Assembly: GCA_020650975.1 (NCBI GenBank)
Contig: JAIPMN010014535.1
Location: 1-26,018 of the forward strand
Direction of reading: 5' to 3'
DNA length: 26,018 bases
DNA from: Apostichopus californicus
Taxonomy: Eukaryota; Echinodermata; Holothuroidea; Aspidochirotida; Stichopodidae
This document shows, in pieces, positions 1 through 10,599 of the stretch; positions within the stretch are counted from its first letter, which is position 1, and every line of letters starts with the position of its first letter. The position numbers and the translations under genes were made by a program. Below the pieces are notes generated by a model. The model was not told where the DNA came from, ran no database searches, and was given only the letters and a program-made list of their open reading frames with translations.

Positions 1-72
1 ACTTGAATTTTGTTTCTCCTTTTTAGCTCCTGGTAGTGAGAAAATAGCTCCTGGTCCTACTGAAATTGCTGC

Positions 73-111
73 GAACCAGGAGCCACTTTTTTAGAAAGTG
101 GCTCCTGGTTC
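73..111. repeat. Perfect 17-bp-arm hairpin plus direct repeats
   Basis: GAACCAGGAGCCACTTT (73-89) is exactly reverse-complementary to 95-111 with a 5-nt loop. The arm core AGCTCCTGGT also occurs as direct repeats at 25-34 and 46-55, so the motif appears four times in 111 bp. Confidence 0.95.
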
Positions 112-1900
112 ACATATCCTTATTTCAACCCTTGCTCATAGCTCATCTCATCAGTATTGGCTCCAAATTTTACCATGCATGCTAAAAATTGCAGTCCTAA
201 GTTGTTTTTTAAAAGTACTTTCCTTGCAGAACTTTCTGCATCTCCAAATTACTTTGGGGAATAATCAAATATCGCATACTGTAGCTAAACGATACGCAAA
301 ATTGCAGAATCTTACAGAAATTTACAATTACGTATGACAGTTTTTGCATATAATGAAGCTCACTAAGTATTTTTGGTATTTTATAATAAGTACTGTACTT
401 ACTGATATTTGTTTATAAGATGTAAACTGCTACACAAATTATTCCCTGCTTGGAATTCTCTATCTGGCCACTCTGACATGCTCACACTTTGATAGCTATT
501 AGCTATGATACTACAATGTCCAATGAATTCCTATACGTGCTGCACGACACTGTATTACTAATAGCTCCATTAAGCAGCACAATTTTGCTCTGTAGCGTTT
601 TAATAGAAAGTGAGTGCTTAATTGACGAGATCCACCTCCATCAGTGGCATTTAAATTTAAAGGATTATCCCATGCCTAGAAACCATAGCATGTGGCTTCA
701 AACTGAAAACCGGCCTGTTTTCAATTTTGAAACCGGTTTTAACCCCAAAAAACCTGGTTTTTAAAACATATGTATGGTACATACTGTACACAAACTAACT
801 AAGTGACAAAATTTTCTTCCACTCCAGATGAGAAGGACACGTATTTGGGAATGACAAGTTGTATTTGCAGCCGAATGTTACATATTTTAGAGGCAGTTTC
901 AAATAATACTACGACAAAAACACTTTCTGTTTGCCGTTCTTGTTTTTAAAGAAATGTACACTTTACTTGAAGTTTTGCTGATCGGCTCATCATGCCCCAA
1001 TTTTTGCCTACACGCAAACGCAAATCATTTACAATGCAAAATAGGCATGGAAACTCCCAAACTGAAGTACTGGAATAGAACATGTGCTAACTACCCAACA
1101 ACTCACAAATTTAGCACGAACATTTACTAAGGCAAAAAGTTGAAAACACTTAACAGACCAGCATGTTTCATGAAACAATCATTAAAACACTGTGATAAGA
1201 TTAACACAAATATGATCATTCCATTTTTTGAGGCCAAGTGCATGAGAAATCATTGCCGGCCACTCATGAGTAAAAATAACATTTCCATGTTTTGTGACGC
1301 AAATGTGAAGAAATATTGTAATGTTATGAACTGTGCATATTAAGCAATAACATAGGCTGATCAGTTGTTTACACAGTGTAAGTAACAAAGCAGTGATCGA
1401 ATCTTTCGCATTAAAGGGATTTGTGAATATGAATACAGTACGTGCAGACAGCTTGGTAACAGACTATCAACCAATCAAATCATTGGAAAACATCTACTGA
1501 ATATTTGGGAACAAATCTCTGTAATATGACTGTAGTTATCAATGTTTTTCTATGCATGTAAAACTCAAATGTGTTTTTACCGCTCAACTTTGCGCTTGTG
1601 CTGAAAAACTTTCATTACATGGCACTGGTCTACCAAACTCATTGCCTTAATAGGATCATGCATGTAGACCCAGGAATGATACATTTTGGCGTAACTTGCT
1701 TTTCTTGTGTGAATCTTATGAAAAGCACTTGTCTATCGGACAACATCAGAGGAACTTTGATTGTTCGATAAGAATAAAAAATATCATCTACAGTAGGAAA
1801 ATTGAACAAATTTTTGAGAAATTACCTCAATGGATCGACACATATCGTACTGCTTGCCTTATGTTGGGGGGCATTTGTGTAAATAAGTGTATGTTATCAA
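112..1900. other. Intergenic AT-rich sequence
   Basis: I recognise no gene. At 704-763 there is a small cluster of AAACCGG / CCGGTTTT motifs (AAAACCGG, GAAACCGGTTTT, AAACCTGGTTTTT) that can fold back locally. Confidence 0.6.
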
Positions 1901-2059
1901 TAGCATTTAACCTGTTAGATGTCTTTATTTATGCACATATGTGTGCAACTTTTCGCAGTGTTTTACACTGCTGCAGTCAACCTTTTTTCAGCCATTCTCA
2001 CGCATTTTATAGGTAGTTTTTCTCCTGTTTTTCTCTAATTACTCAACTAGCTAAGACTG

Positions 2060-2350
2060 TGGATGCAAGCCTTTACACCATCCAACCGCATCCTCTCAAG
2101 ATACCTAAGGATAAAACTTACCCATTTGTTTCACCATCCTACTTTTTCCCAATTTCCCCTCTTTTTATCCCTCATCTGCTTCTTACCATCCTCACCACAT
2201 CTCCTTTCTTACATAGTTTCACCTTTCTTTTATCTGCCTACTCTTTTTTTATAACCTCAACTGCTGACCCTTTCTCTTTTATACTCATCAATTTAACCTT
2301 TCTTAGCCCGTCCATCTGCTGCTTCTCTACTTCTTACTGCCCATTTATCT
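2060..2350 (+). repeat. Pyrimidine-rich tract
   Basis: About 290 bp very rich in C and T on the + strand (repeated CTTT, CCTTTC, TTCTCTT words) with few G. It lies downstream of the candidate end of the minus-strand gene, where the transcript would be purine-rich. The open frame across it is compositional. Confidence 0.7.
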
Positions 2351-2715
2351 AATTCAGGCTCTCTATTCATTTGTATGTTCCCTGTACATACTGTATTTGG
2401 ATCCGGCTGGACCGGGTTTTTTCCACGAGGAAATGAAATCAGAGAAAACAATAACAAAAGTGAAGACAATTTCTCTTCCTTTATCAAGACTTGTGAAAAT
2501 ATGCTCAGAATAGTACATGAAAAGAAGGAAATTGATATTTACATTCGTTGTTTACATTCCTTTTTAAAAAGTTCATTCTCGTTGGTAACAGATACTCAGT
2601 GACCCCAAATTTAAGTTTGTCTCCACAGATAAGTCTGTGCAGATATAACAAGTCCGAACGGACCTGGAAAAGGAATTTTTTTACATTCGACAGCTGAACC
2701 AGATATCCAGCATTA

Positions 2716-2801
2716 TCACTTGTCCCAATTTACTCCTCTGTTTTCAATTACAGGCTCCATATCAGCTCTCTGGCCAGGCCCTCTGATTTTTATACGTTTG
2801 C
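2716..2801 (-). CDS. Possible last exon, unidentified minus-strand gene
   Basis: After an acceptor (TGCCTGTGTAG|) two frames remain open. One reads KRIKIRGPGQRADMEPVIE.. to a TGA at 2716-2718 and has the more protein-like composition. The other, which fits the phase of 3138-3223, stops at 2762-2764. The conflict means that an exon or splice site is mis-called. The nearest AATAAA downstream on this strand is at 1929-1924. Confidence 0.28.
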
Positions 2802-3137
2802 CTACACAGGCATTTTGCATTACAAGCAGTTCCCCACCCCCTTCTAAACTAAAATAAATGGGCTCTTGTACTCAGCATTAGGAATCCAACAAGCTAGAAA
2901 CATGATGGCAGGGAAAAGATTATCCCATATCACATTTTAAAATATAATATACAATATGGTCAAGTTACTCCACATTGTACACAAACTGTGGAAAGATGTA
3001 TTTAAAGCAGTTTGTTCACACAGTCAGGAACTGTTATAGTGGATTAGACTAGAGGCAGAATTCAGCGTCAGACACCTCAAAACTGCTTCACTAAGATTCG
3101 AATCAATAAATAATTCCCTGGATTAGGCCATACTTAC

Positions 3138-3223
3138 AGTACCTTCAAATTGACAGTAGTTAATATTTTATTTAACAGGATTCCCAATTTCAACTGTGAT
3201 ACAGTTGACCTCACAGCTCCTTT
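3138..3223 (-). CDS. Possible exon, unidentified minus-strand gene
   Basis: The donor ACT|GTAAGTATGG is strong, but the acceptor (GCTGAGTTAAG|) lacks a good pyrimidine tract. The only open frame (28 codons plus 2 nt) contains QLKLGILLNKILTTVN, an amphipathic-looking helix. Phase 0 in fits the exon at 3386-3560; phase 2 out fits one of two readings of the segment at 2716-2801. Confidence 0.27.
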
Positions 3224-3385
3224 CTTAACTCAGCTACAGTATGTATGGAAATTGCACTTAACCATAATATTATCAACATTGGAAATAATTTAAAGTACAA
3301 TAATCAAGGTCTCATCAAATTTTGGCAACTGTCTTCACTTTTTCTGATAAATCTATTATTTTTCGGCTTTTATCATTATTATTAC

Positions 3386-3560
3386 TTTTTTAATATCATG
3401 TAGACCAGATGCCATAAATTGCTTTTCAATGTCCCCTTCCTGCCATTTCGCTACAATGACCCGTTTGTAGCTGTGAAAGGACTCACTCCGACTCAGAGAG
3501 TACAGGTTGATTGTCTGGCACACGTAATGCATAATCACCACTGGAAATAGCACATTAGGT
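3386..3560 (-). CDS. Candidate internal exon, unidentified minus-strand gene
   Basis: On the - strand an acceptor (TTCTATCTATAG|) opens 175 nt (one base plus 58 codons) up to AAAAAA|GTAATA. The peptide starts with a hydrophobic stretch (VLFPVVIMHYV) and continues with SLSRSESFHSYKRVIVAKW and an acidic/basic helix, so it looks like genuine protein rather than random translation. It leaves in phase 0. The hydrophobic part could be a membrane segment or a buried helix. No family was recognised. Confidence 0.42.
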
Positions 3561-3837
3561 CTATAGATAGAACATTGTACAGCTCCCAAGATTAACAGGA
3601 AGCTTTCAAGCCTTTTATCCTTGGTTGAGTCACTGTATTGATTATCATGATCAATTATGAAGAAACACTGTGAAGGAAACTGGAATTCTACATACTATTA
3701 TATATGTACTGTTTGTGTACGTTTCAATCACTGTTGATACATATTAAGACACTTCATGTACATACGTTTAGTCTACAGTTCACGTAATACCGTGTCTAAC
3801 AACATTTTATTGTTTTGGGTTTGATTTAGACATTTAG

Positions 3838-3960
3838 AAAAGACTTGTATATAAGTAGGCTGAAGAAGATCCTGCTAGGAGCGAAACGTCAGGCCCACTT
3901 ACTTTTACAAATTCTCTTACACAGGCACTTTAGTGGATAAGCAGTTTGCTAATAGTTTTT
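3838..3960 (+). mobile_element. Retroelement-derived fragment carrying a hammerhead-like motif
   Basis: The 3852-3901 part folds like a type I hammerhead: CTGAAGA core (3860-3866), stem II with TCCT/AGGA, GAAA (3883-3886), then C-GTC (3887-3890). Such minimal motifs are known from Penelope-like elements. The following sequence to about 3960 looks like low-complexity retroelement flank. No reverse transcriptase reading frame remains nearby. Confidence 0.45.
3852..3901 (+). ncRNA. Hammerhead-ribozyme-like motif (degenerate)
   Basis: Stem I: TAAGTAGG (3852-3859) pairs with CCCACTTA (3894-3901), 7 of 8 pairs. Core CUGANGA is intact. Stem II GATCCT/AGGAGC has one A-G mismatch and a GCT loop. Stem III is a loopless 2-bp AC/GU, so cleavage would follow GUC at 3890. 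An extra A at 3867 between core and stem II and the AGG bulge at 3891-3893 may impair activity. Confidence 0.45.
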
Positions 3961-3966
3961 GTTTTA

Positions 3967-5498
3967 TTTTGTATACAAGTAGGCAGAGATCGAGGATCAA
4001 AAGTTAAATTGCATTGGATAATTAATTTACCACTGAAATGGGCACTTTTCTGAAAATTTCAGGGCACCATGGCATGCCATTTTGGCCAAAATGAGGAAAA
4101 CCACAAACAGACACGACAGAAAATGGGAACATTCCGTACGATTGGCATTCGAAAAACTGTACTTCTAGATCGTTATTATTCAGCAGCTTAATAGCTCTTT
4201 TCTGATGCGAATCTTTCTGGAGTATTGGTAAGGTCCACCGGTACGGTAGAAAACAGATTTACCAATATACCGTCTCATCAATACCGTAAATATTGGTATT
4301 TGTCACCAAAAAAAAAATAAAAAAAATAAATAAAATAAAAGGTCACCGAACTACATGTAGGACACACACTATGTATGCAAGAAGTGGTAAAACGGCGTAA
4401 AATGCACATTTTATCCTTATGAATGAAGGCACCTGGAAATTGGTATTTATAGCAAGGTTTTTTCATCCATTTAAACATGACACAGCATTCTTTTTTAAAC
4501 CAAAAACTCTTTTTCAGGAAACATGTAGTCTGTGTTGTTGCATCCCATCTTTGACAGAGCTCTTAAAATCAAGAACCAATGCACTGATATGAACAAAGAG
4601 GAAGACGGAAGATCTTTGTCTTAATAGATACTTGTTATTGTTTGTTATTTTGTTGTTTTTCCTTTCTCATAACTCTACCCTCTATCCTGACAGTCCATGG
4701 TATTCTTCCTGAAATGGAAATGGACATTTTCCACAAAAAACGTTTCAGTGAGCATTTAACAAATTAACTGTGAATGATGTGATTGGTTCTTATGGACTTT
4801 ATAAGAGGGGGTTTTTATATTATATTTTTATTGAATTTCTCCTCTCCTTCCATCCCATAGAGATCCGCTCTGAGAAGGCGTGAAAAGGTGTGTGGTATGT
4901 ACTGTGCACATGTTTAGTCGGCAATGCTTAATGTTATATGTTCCCATGAAAACATCTGTAGTATATACTACAGGATAAGAGAAAACATGTGGTAATGATC
5001 CAAACAACAATTTTTCAACCAACCCAAGCACACATTTTACACATAATGAACTATCCCAGCAGTTTGAACGATCACAGCATGAACCAAACAACAGTTTTCC
5101 ACTTTTGTGACTTTTTTTTAAGGCCTAACAATAAGTGAAGGCTGAAAATCTTAACAAAACATATGATTGAACTTTCTTATGAAAACAGACAATTTACAGT
5201 CAATAGTAGTTCCTTGTAGAATATACCTTAAGTAGCATATCTATAACAAAAACTTTTGGAGTACCCTTTGTGACAGCAACACTTTCGTAACACTACCCTA
5301 CTATGGCATTCAAGCTAAGCCTAACCGCATAGACAAATGCATAGTGTTTGACATATTTGTTACCAAACAGGGAAAAACAGGGCCCCAGGAAGCACTGTGG
5401 CTGTGTATGTTTACCCAAAAAGATTTTTTTTTCAGTGTCACCATGTAAAGAGGACAGGGGAGGGAATTGGGCAGGCTGTTGCGAATTGTTTGACTGAC
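3967..5498. other. Stretch without recognised gene
   Basis: It would be intronic in the minus-strand gene model. An A-rich simple repeat lies at 4307-4340. On the - strand, 4830-5090 holds a Cys-rich open frame in which a GAAAA(C/T)TGTTGTTTGG(T/A)TCA word is repeated; I do not consider it coding. Confidence 0.55.
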
Positions 5499-5546
5499 GG
5501 AGTCCGGTGATAGAGGGTGCACAGTGTTAAAAGGTTACCAGTGTCA
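5499..5546 (-). CDS. Candidate internal exon, unidentified minus-strand gene
   Basis: A strong acceptor (CTCTACCTTGTCTACAG|) is followed by one open frame (TGNLLTLCTLYHRT) and a weak donor CC|GTCAGT. Entering and leaving in phase 2, it joins in frame to the segment at 3386-3560 (CC+A gives Pro). At least one more exon is needed between this and 8174-8245, because that one leaves in phase 0; I could not find it. Confidence 0.3.
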
Positions 5547-7000
5547 CTGTAGACAAGGTAGAGTAGTGCTGAGGTTGTGAGGAGACAGGTACGCAAGGAG
5601 CACCGTAAATTATGTGCTTTTCACAAATTTGTTACAGGAAGTCACTAAGACAGTCTAGTACATATATAAAGCATACATGGATAAGATGCTCGCCAAGAGT
5701 TTGCAATAGCGATACAGGTGTTTGTGAGTTGTGCCTGCTGTATACTGTACTCAGTCAAGACTAGCACTATAAGTGGCACTGACAGGGCTATGTGACAAAA
5801 GTTGTTTCCCCATGAGTTGAAATAACTCAGTAAATTTTGATATCGAAAAAGAGAAACTATGAAAGAATGAACGACGGAGGGATTCCAGAACAGGACATCG
5901 ACCATTGTAAACTAGTCACTGTTTAAAATCTTTTTGATTTTTTCTTCCGTATGACACAGACTTTGTGATGAAAGTTTTGTGTGTGTAGGCTTACCACAAT
6001 TCCCTACACTTCATCCACATACTGTTATAAGGGCGCCAGCATGTTAAGAATTCCGCACATTTTCATGCACCTTTTTCTGGTAATGAAGCCATGGCAGGTA
6101 TACAGTGAATAGTGTTCAAAAGATTATATGCTACAACAGAAAATACCAATTACCGATTATTTTTTTCATAATCGGGCCGATTCCGAAGATTTGATAAAGA
6201 GAAAAGATACGGTTTATACAAACTCAGTAATAAAGTACGTGATCGAAACCATTGTTGTTGTGTTTTCTTTTGTTTCCTGTGTATTCTCTTGCATATATAT
6301 CCATTCATTGTTCAATCAAGGATTAAATTATGAACATGAAATGTCGCAATGTCGCAAACATGAAAAGAAGGCTAGTCTACAGTAAATGACAGGCTTTTTT
6401 TCATCATACAAGCAGAAGAAAGCCCAGGCCACAATTTCAATTGAATATCACTTGTTTGTCGCCGATATTTGTACATTGGCAAAACTTGATCGCATAACGG
6501 GACAGAGCAGCTGATACTAGTCGCAGTTATGTCTACAGTGCAGCACATTACTCATTGTAATTAGTGAGTGATACTACAAAGCTACTGCAAAGTAATTTGC
6601 TGGCAACGTTATTTACAAAGGAGCAGCATCGAGCCTTAAAATAGTCTGTGCAAGACAGTGAGTGCGTTAATTCGCGTAATTGATATTGTTATCATGCTTA
6701 ATGTGCCTTGAACAATTTGAAGTCACAAACCACGAGGGATCCAAAATCAGCGACCCTGGCACCCTAATTTTGATGGAATTTTTTGTAGTGAAAGAACAAA
6801 CCTAGAACATCAGTTGATATTTTCACCTTCCATACATGTTTTTTGATAATCGGTATGACATGACCGATATTCCATGCAACTTTTACCGATGCTGATTATT
6901 TTCCCATTATGCAATAATTGGCCCGATTCCGATAAACTGTATTAACTATCCAGTGCAAAAACTCATTTACACACAGTTCTACATAATTTACAAAATATTT
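5547..7000. other. Stretch without recognised gene; paired CGATTCCGA repeats
   Basis: Two related segments, about 6146-6190 and 6840-6935, share ACCGAT..GATTATTTT and GG(G)CCGATTCCGA words. They look like diverged copies of one dispersed repeat. A missing exon of the minus-strand gene should lie between 5547 and 8173. Confidence 0.5.
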
Positions 7001-8066
7001 CTTATTATTAGTGCTGGAAATGGGTACCCAGGGGACCGTCCAAGAAAAATACTACCGGTCCAAGACGTTACTACCTGGTCTGGAAATTTGTAAAAATCAC
7101 TACCATTTTTTCTCCATTTTGGTTACACCTTTACTTGAATTCATGTCAGGGAGGAAAAATTTATGTGTATCTTCCGTAATTTCATCATTTGGTGATAATC
7201 CATTCTATCTGGATGTTGAAGTGTAAAATTGGCTGAAAATTTGTTACTTTCCCACCTGAGATCGATTGAGCAACTGTGTTCATTTACTTTTACATGTGCA
7301 CACTGTACAGTGTAGCCTAAGCAATCTCTCCGCATAGCATAATTGCACACATTTACTGCTACAAAACTTGACCTTTGTACTCTTGAGCAGTTCATAAGTT
7401 GACCACCCCCCCCTGTTGAATTTTGTGGCAATGTTGAACAGAACTTTTCCACACAGGTCTGATAGAATCAAGCAACACATGATTGGTCCATAATTACACA
7501 TCGGACATCACCATTTAACAGTAAGGGTCGATTGATGTACAGTTTATATGGACCTTCCAACTTATCAATAAATAGCCAGGACCATCTGGAGCGCTAGCAT
7601 GAGTGCACAGCAATGCAGGAACAGGTTTGATGAGCCTAGCGCAAGATATGTGCAAAATGCACTGTAAACCATCTCCCATTGATTAATTTTAGCACATTTT
7701 ATGCAAATATACCCCAACAAGTGCATTAAGGAATCACGCAAACCACATTTTACACAATTAACTCTGTGCGGGGAAAACTATCGTCATGTGTTCACTTTAG
7801 AGAGTAATTGTAGGATATAAGTGGTCAGTATAAATATGCAGCAATGCCAAATAAATCAGTTGTTTACTGTCTTATCATATACGCCCTTGAAGGCTTGCAT
7901 AGCCTATTAATGTAGTAACAGTAGGCTTATGCATTCCCCCCTAGTATAGGACAAGTTGGATTTTAGGTTGAATGTTTAATGAACCGGTACCCGGGAGACC
8001 GACTGAAATTAGGAAACGGGTACCCCAGAGAAAATTTGTCGGACTATTTCCATCACTACTTATTGT
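7001..8066. mobile_element. hAT-like non-autonomous element, 1,050 bp (7009-8058)
   Basis: The left end TAGTGCTGGAAAT (7009-7021) and right end ATTTCCATCACTA (8046-8058) are inverted repeats matching at 12 of 13 positions. The 8 bases outside each end are CTTATTAT (7001-7008) and CTTATTGT (8059-8066), an 8-bp target duplication with one mismatch. TAGTGNTGGAAA ends and 8-bp duplications are typical of hAT transposons. Subterminal GGTACCC motifs recur: GGTACCCAGGGGACCG at 7023 and GGTACCCGGGAGACCG at 7986 in direct orientation. No transposase is recognisable inside. Confidence 0.78.
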
Positions 8067-8173
8067 GAACTCAAATGCAACTTTCTCTGCCCTTCAATTC
8101 ATCTGCAACCGAGTTACTAAGTGCCTTTTATGGTTGAGGATAGAGTTATTATTGATCTACTTTTTCTACTGAC

Positions 8174-8245
8174 CTGTGGAATGTTATCCAGATCCAACTC
8201 AGAGACTGGCTGGGTACTCGGCATCTTTTTCAGGTTATCTGAGAG
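8174..8245 (-). CDS. Candidate exon 2 of the unidentified minus-strand gene
   Basis: On the - strand a strong acceptor (TTTGTTTACTTTTATCAG|) precedes 72 nt of open frame and a donor CAG|GTCAGT. Only phase 0 is open, giving 24 residues containing KKMPSTQPVSELDLDN. Phase 0 matches the candidate exon at 10130-10279. The quality of both splice sites and the single open phase make this one of the better-supported minus-strand exons, but the family is unknown. Confidence 0.5.
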
Positions 8246-10129
8246 CTGATAAAAGTAAACAAAGAAATAAGGAAGGACTTACTGTTGTAAATTATTTGTT
8301 GTGCACAGCATAGTCTTTGCAAAACTTCCTTGGACCTATAGCATTAGTAACAATACTTTTAGTACAACTAAATAACCAAATAAAAACGAAACGAAACACA
8401 TACTTTGCAGAAATGCCCACCAGAATCCATTTTACATTGAAACGAAAGGAGTGGCTGACACTAATATTGAATGATCTGGTCATCATCCAGTTAACGAAAA
8501 TCGAGGTCAAAATGTGATATTCAGACCAATATAGAAGCTCTTATGTCAAAATGTTGTCAAAATTCCTTAACTACCAGCAGTATTTTAAATGGCAATCTTA
8601 CCAACAGATGTGTGAACAGCAAGTACCTTGTAAACTTTGAAGAAAATTATATTATAGGTTTTATTCAACATTGTCCTAATGTCCTCCTTTAACAGGTATT
8701 ATGAGGATATCTCTACAGTGTTTAGCAGCACTTGATATATAGCAACATCAACGACTGAGATGTCCCCTAAATTGTGTACATGTAGGTTTACCCCTTGCAT
8801 GAATGTTACGATGTCAACATGAGGGGATTAACATTTTTATGTCCTTGGATTCCTGAAAATCTGGTCACCATATCATAGAAATAGTAGAAGTAGCATGAAA
8901 ACTGTACCTTTGTTGTAGAAATGTTTCGTTTGCCAAGTATGTGGTTTAATACCTACCACTGAAATAGACCTATATGCTCAAGCCAAAGTGAAGATAGGTC
9001 TAGGCTATAGGGAATATGATGGTACATGGTAAATTCTGTAGAGATTATTATGGTACATGGTAAATTTACAATAGTAAGGGCATAAATGTTCTATAAAGTA
9101 TAGCAGTGATGACTATCTCGCTGATTTGGCTCAGTGGTTTAGTTGCATCTTTCAGCCATGTGATTTCATTGATATGGTATGGCCAGATTCTGCCAGAAAT
9201 AGAAATAATTACACTTGTAAAGGTTGGGAGTTAAACTTGAAGCAAAAGAAAATTCTCTAACTTCACGCATGCCTTGAAGTTTACTGTTTAATATAATTAA
9301 ATGGATGGAATAATCAACGAAAGTGTCTCAAAATTGATGTTTCTTAGTTTCACTATGGTAAATTTGGCTGCTTGGTTAAGACTTTGTAGACTAAAATTGT
9401 GAATGGAAATGTGGTTGCAATTTTGACTTATGGTCACAGCAACTAATGTGTCTATCAGTGCAGCTACATGAATGTATAACACAGTATGCAGAGTTGGGAC
9501 GGGTGAGGGGGGCATGCATAGTTACCATGCACCACCATACTAGGCCTAATCTGATGGTCCGCAAACTGTGGGAGGTGAACCAAAAGTGTTATGAGAAACA
9601 TTTTCTGTGGGTTGCAGAATTTTTCCAGACGTAGAATATTTATCTACTATATTCAAAGCTTGAACTCAATGCATAGTCCAAGCTAGGCCTAAGTTAGAAT
9701 TCATGCAGCTTGAGACTTGAGCATTTATTCTGATGGGTGGGGATCATGTGGATACTGACTTGGTCCTCATGGAGGATCTAAGGTTTAAATTTTTGCGGAC
9801 AGGGTCTGGACATAACATATTTCATCCTATAATGAACATGAGTGGATACAATACAATGCTAGGTTGGTCATGTAAGCCTAACGTAACGTTTTCAATAGGC
9901 TAGGCCCAGGTTTTTGGTTTGCACGCAGTATAGTCAGCCTAACGTTAGGCTACGTCCACTGGTTACTGTGTTGTGCTACGATTCTATTGTATTAGTAACG
10001 ACGTCATGTTTGTAGTTTTTTGGCTAAAATGATTCATTCATCATATTTGCTCGACAACCATATGAGACTTCTGCAAAACTGTCACCTCTGAAATACACGT
10101 ATTAAAACCGATCACAATTCCATGTTTAC
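8246..10129. other. Stretch without recognised gene
   Basis: It would be intron 1 of the minus-strand gene model. It contains the tRNA-like segment at 9120-9194 and a 17-bp direct repeat (ATGGTACATGGTAAATT) at 9019 and 9050. Near 9840-9955, GCCTAACGTTAGGC-type palindromic words are frequent. Confidence 0.55.
9120..9194 (+). repeat. tRNA-like SINE head or tRNA pseudogene
   Basis: The segment GCTGATTTGGCTCAGTGG matches a tRNA 5' end with an A box (TGGCTCAGTGG). At the spacing expected for a B box there is only the decayed GGCCAGATTCTGCC. The acceptor stem does not close, so this is not a functional tRNA; a diverged tRNA-derived SINE is more likely. Confidence 0.45.
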
Positions 10130-10279
10130 CTGAGCATGTGATTGAGAGAAAGAATCCACATTGTTGTGTACAACACTAACGTTGGATCCCCCGCTAACAT
10201 TACATATTTTCTGTCTGGCCTTAGCACTTCCACGCTTATTCCGACGTCTTTTTGACCGTTTACTGTCCATCGAACTCAT
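10130..10279 (-). CDS. Candidate first coding exon of an unidentified minus-strand gene
   Basis: The ATG (10279-10277) has A at -3 and an in-frame TAA two codons upstream. It opens 50 codons ending exactly in CAG|GTAAAC at 10130. The peptide starts with two clustered methionines and a run very rich in Lys and Arg (about residues 7-24, with SKRSKRRRNK), typical of a nuclear-localisation or RNA-binding tail, followed by a Ser/Asn-rich stretch. Surrounding sequence is richer in CpG than the rest of the window, which fits a promoter-proximal exon. Phase 0 out agrees with the exon-like segment at 8174-8245. I do not recognise the protein family. Confidence 0.5.
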
Positions 10280-10419
10280 TTTTTAATACCCTTTCCTTTA
10301 TTGAATATGCTTCTAGTTTCAGTTTAAGGCAAACTTAGCTTCCACTTTAGCGTTGTTAACAATGGAAACGCCGTGTTTTGTCGGCTTGCTGGGCGTTGCT
10401 GCCATGTAAAAATTCCAAT
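10280..10419. promoter_or_regulatory. CpG-containing possible divergent promoter
   Basis: About 140 bp with clustered CpGs, otherwise scarce locally, lies between the candidate - strand start at 10279 and a + strand ATG at 10420 in the YY1-like context CAATATGGCAGG. I see no TATA box. The role is inferred from position and composition only. Confidence 0.3.
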
Positions 10420-10599
10420 ATGGCAGGTTTACCCCCACAATGCAATATTGCCAGGTACAATTATTTTGCTGAGGGCCAGAAATATTATGGATGGTGGTAT
10501 TTCAAGTTAATACGTTTTACGGTTCCAAATTCATATCAAGAGCTAATTGCGTATTCTTTATTCCAGAAGTTATTGCCTGAATTAGGAAGATGTATTTGA
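10420..10599 (+). CDS. Small open frame, 59 aa, possible first exon of a divergent gene
   Basis: ATG at 10420 opens 59 codons to TGA, with an aromatic-rich stretch (KYYGWWYFK). A usable donor, CAG|GTACAA, lies after the first 35 nt, so this could be an 11-codon first exon rather than a whole small gene. No homologue is recognised and no downstream exon was found. It may be chance. Confidence 0.2.
   Translation: MAGLPPQCNIARYNYFAEGQKYYGWWYFKLIRFTVPNSYQELIAYSLFQKLLPELGRCI

Noticed and set aside
2059..2352. 97-codon open frame, + strand.
   Set aside because: It reflects the pyrimidine-rich composition (Phe/Ser/Leu/Pro only) with no domain, splice signals or start context.
4828..5091. 87-codon Cys-rich minus-strand open frame.
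   Set aside because: It contains an internal repeated word and has no convincing splice sites or recognisable domain.
7141..7501. Minus-strand open frames of 103 and 73 codons as a transposase remnant.
   Set aside because: They lie inside the hAT-like element, but I see no hAT transposase motif (such as the dimerisation-domain tryptophan/leucine pattern).
8285..8337. Possible 53-nt minus-strand exon with donor GTAAGT.
   Set aside because: The phases open in it cannot connect the neighbouring candidate exons at 10130-10279 and 8174-8245 without a stop, and the acceptor is weak.
9120..9194. Functional tRNA gene.
   Set aside because: The A box is good but the B box is decayed and the acceptor stem does not pair.
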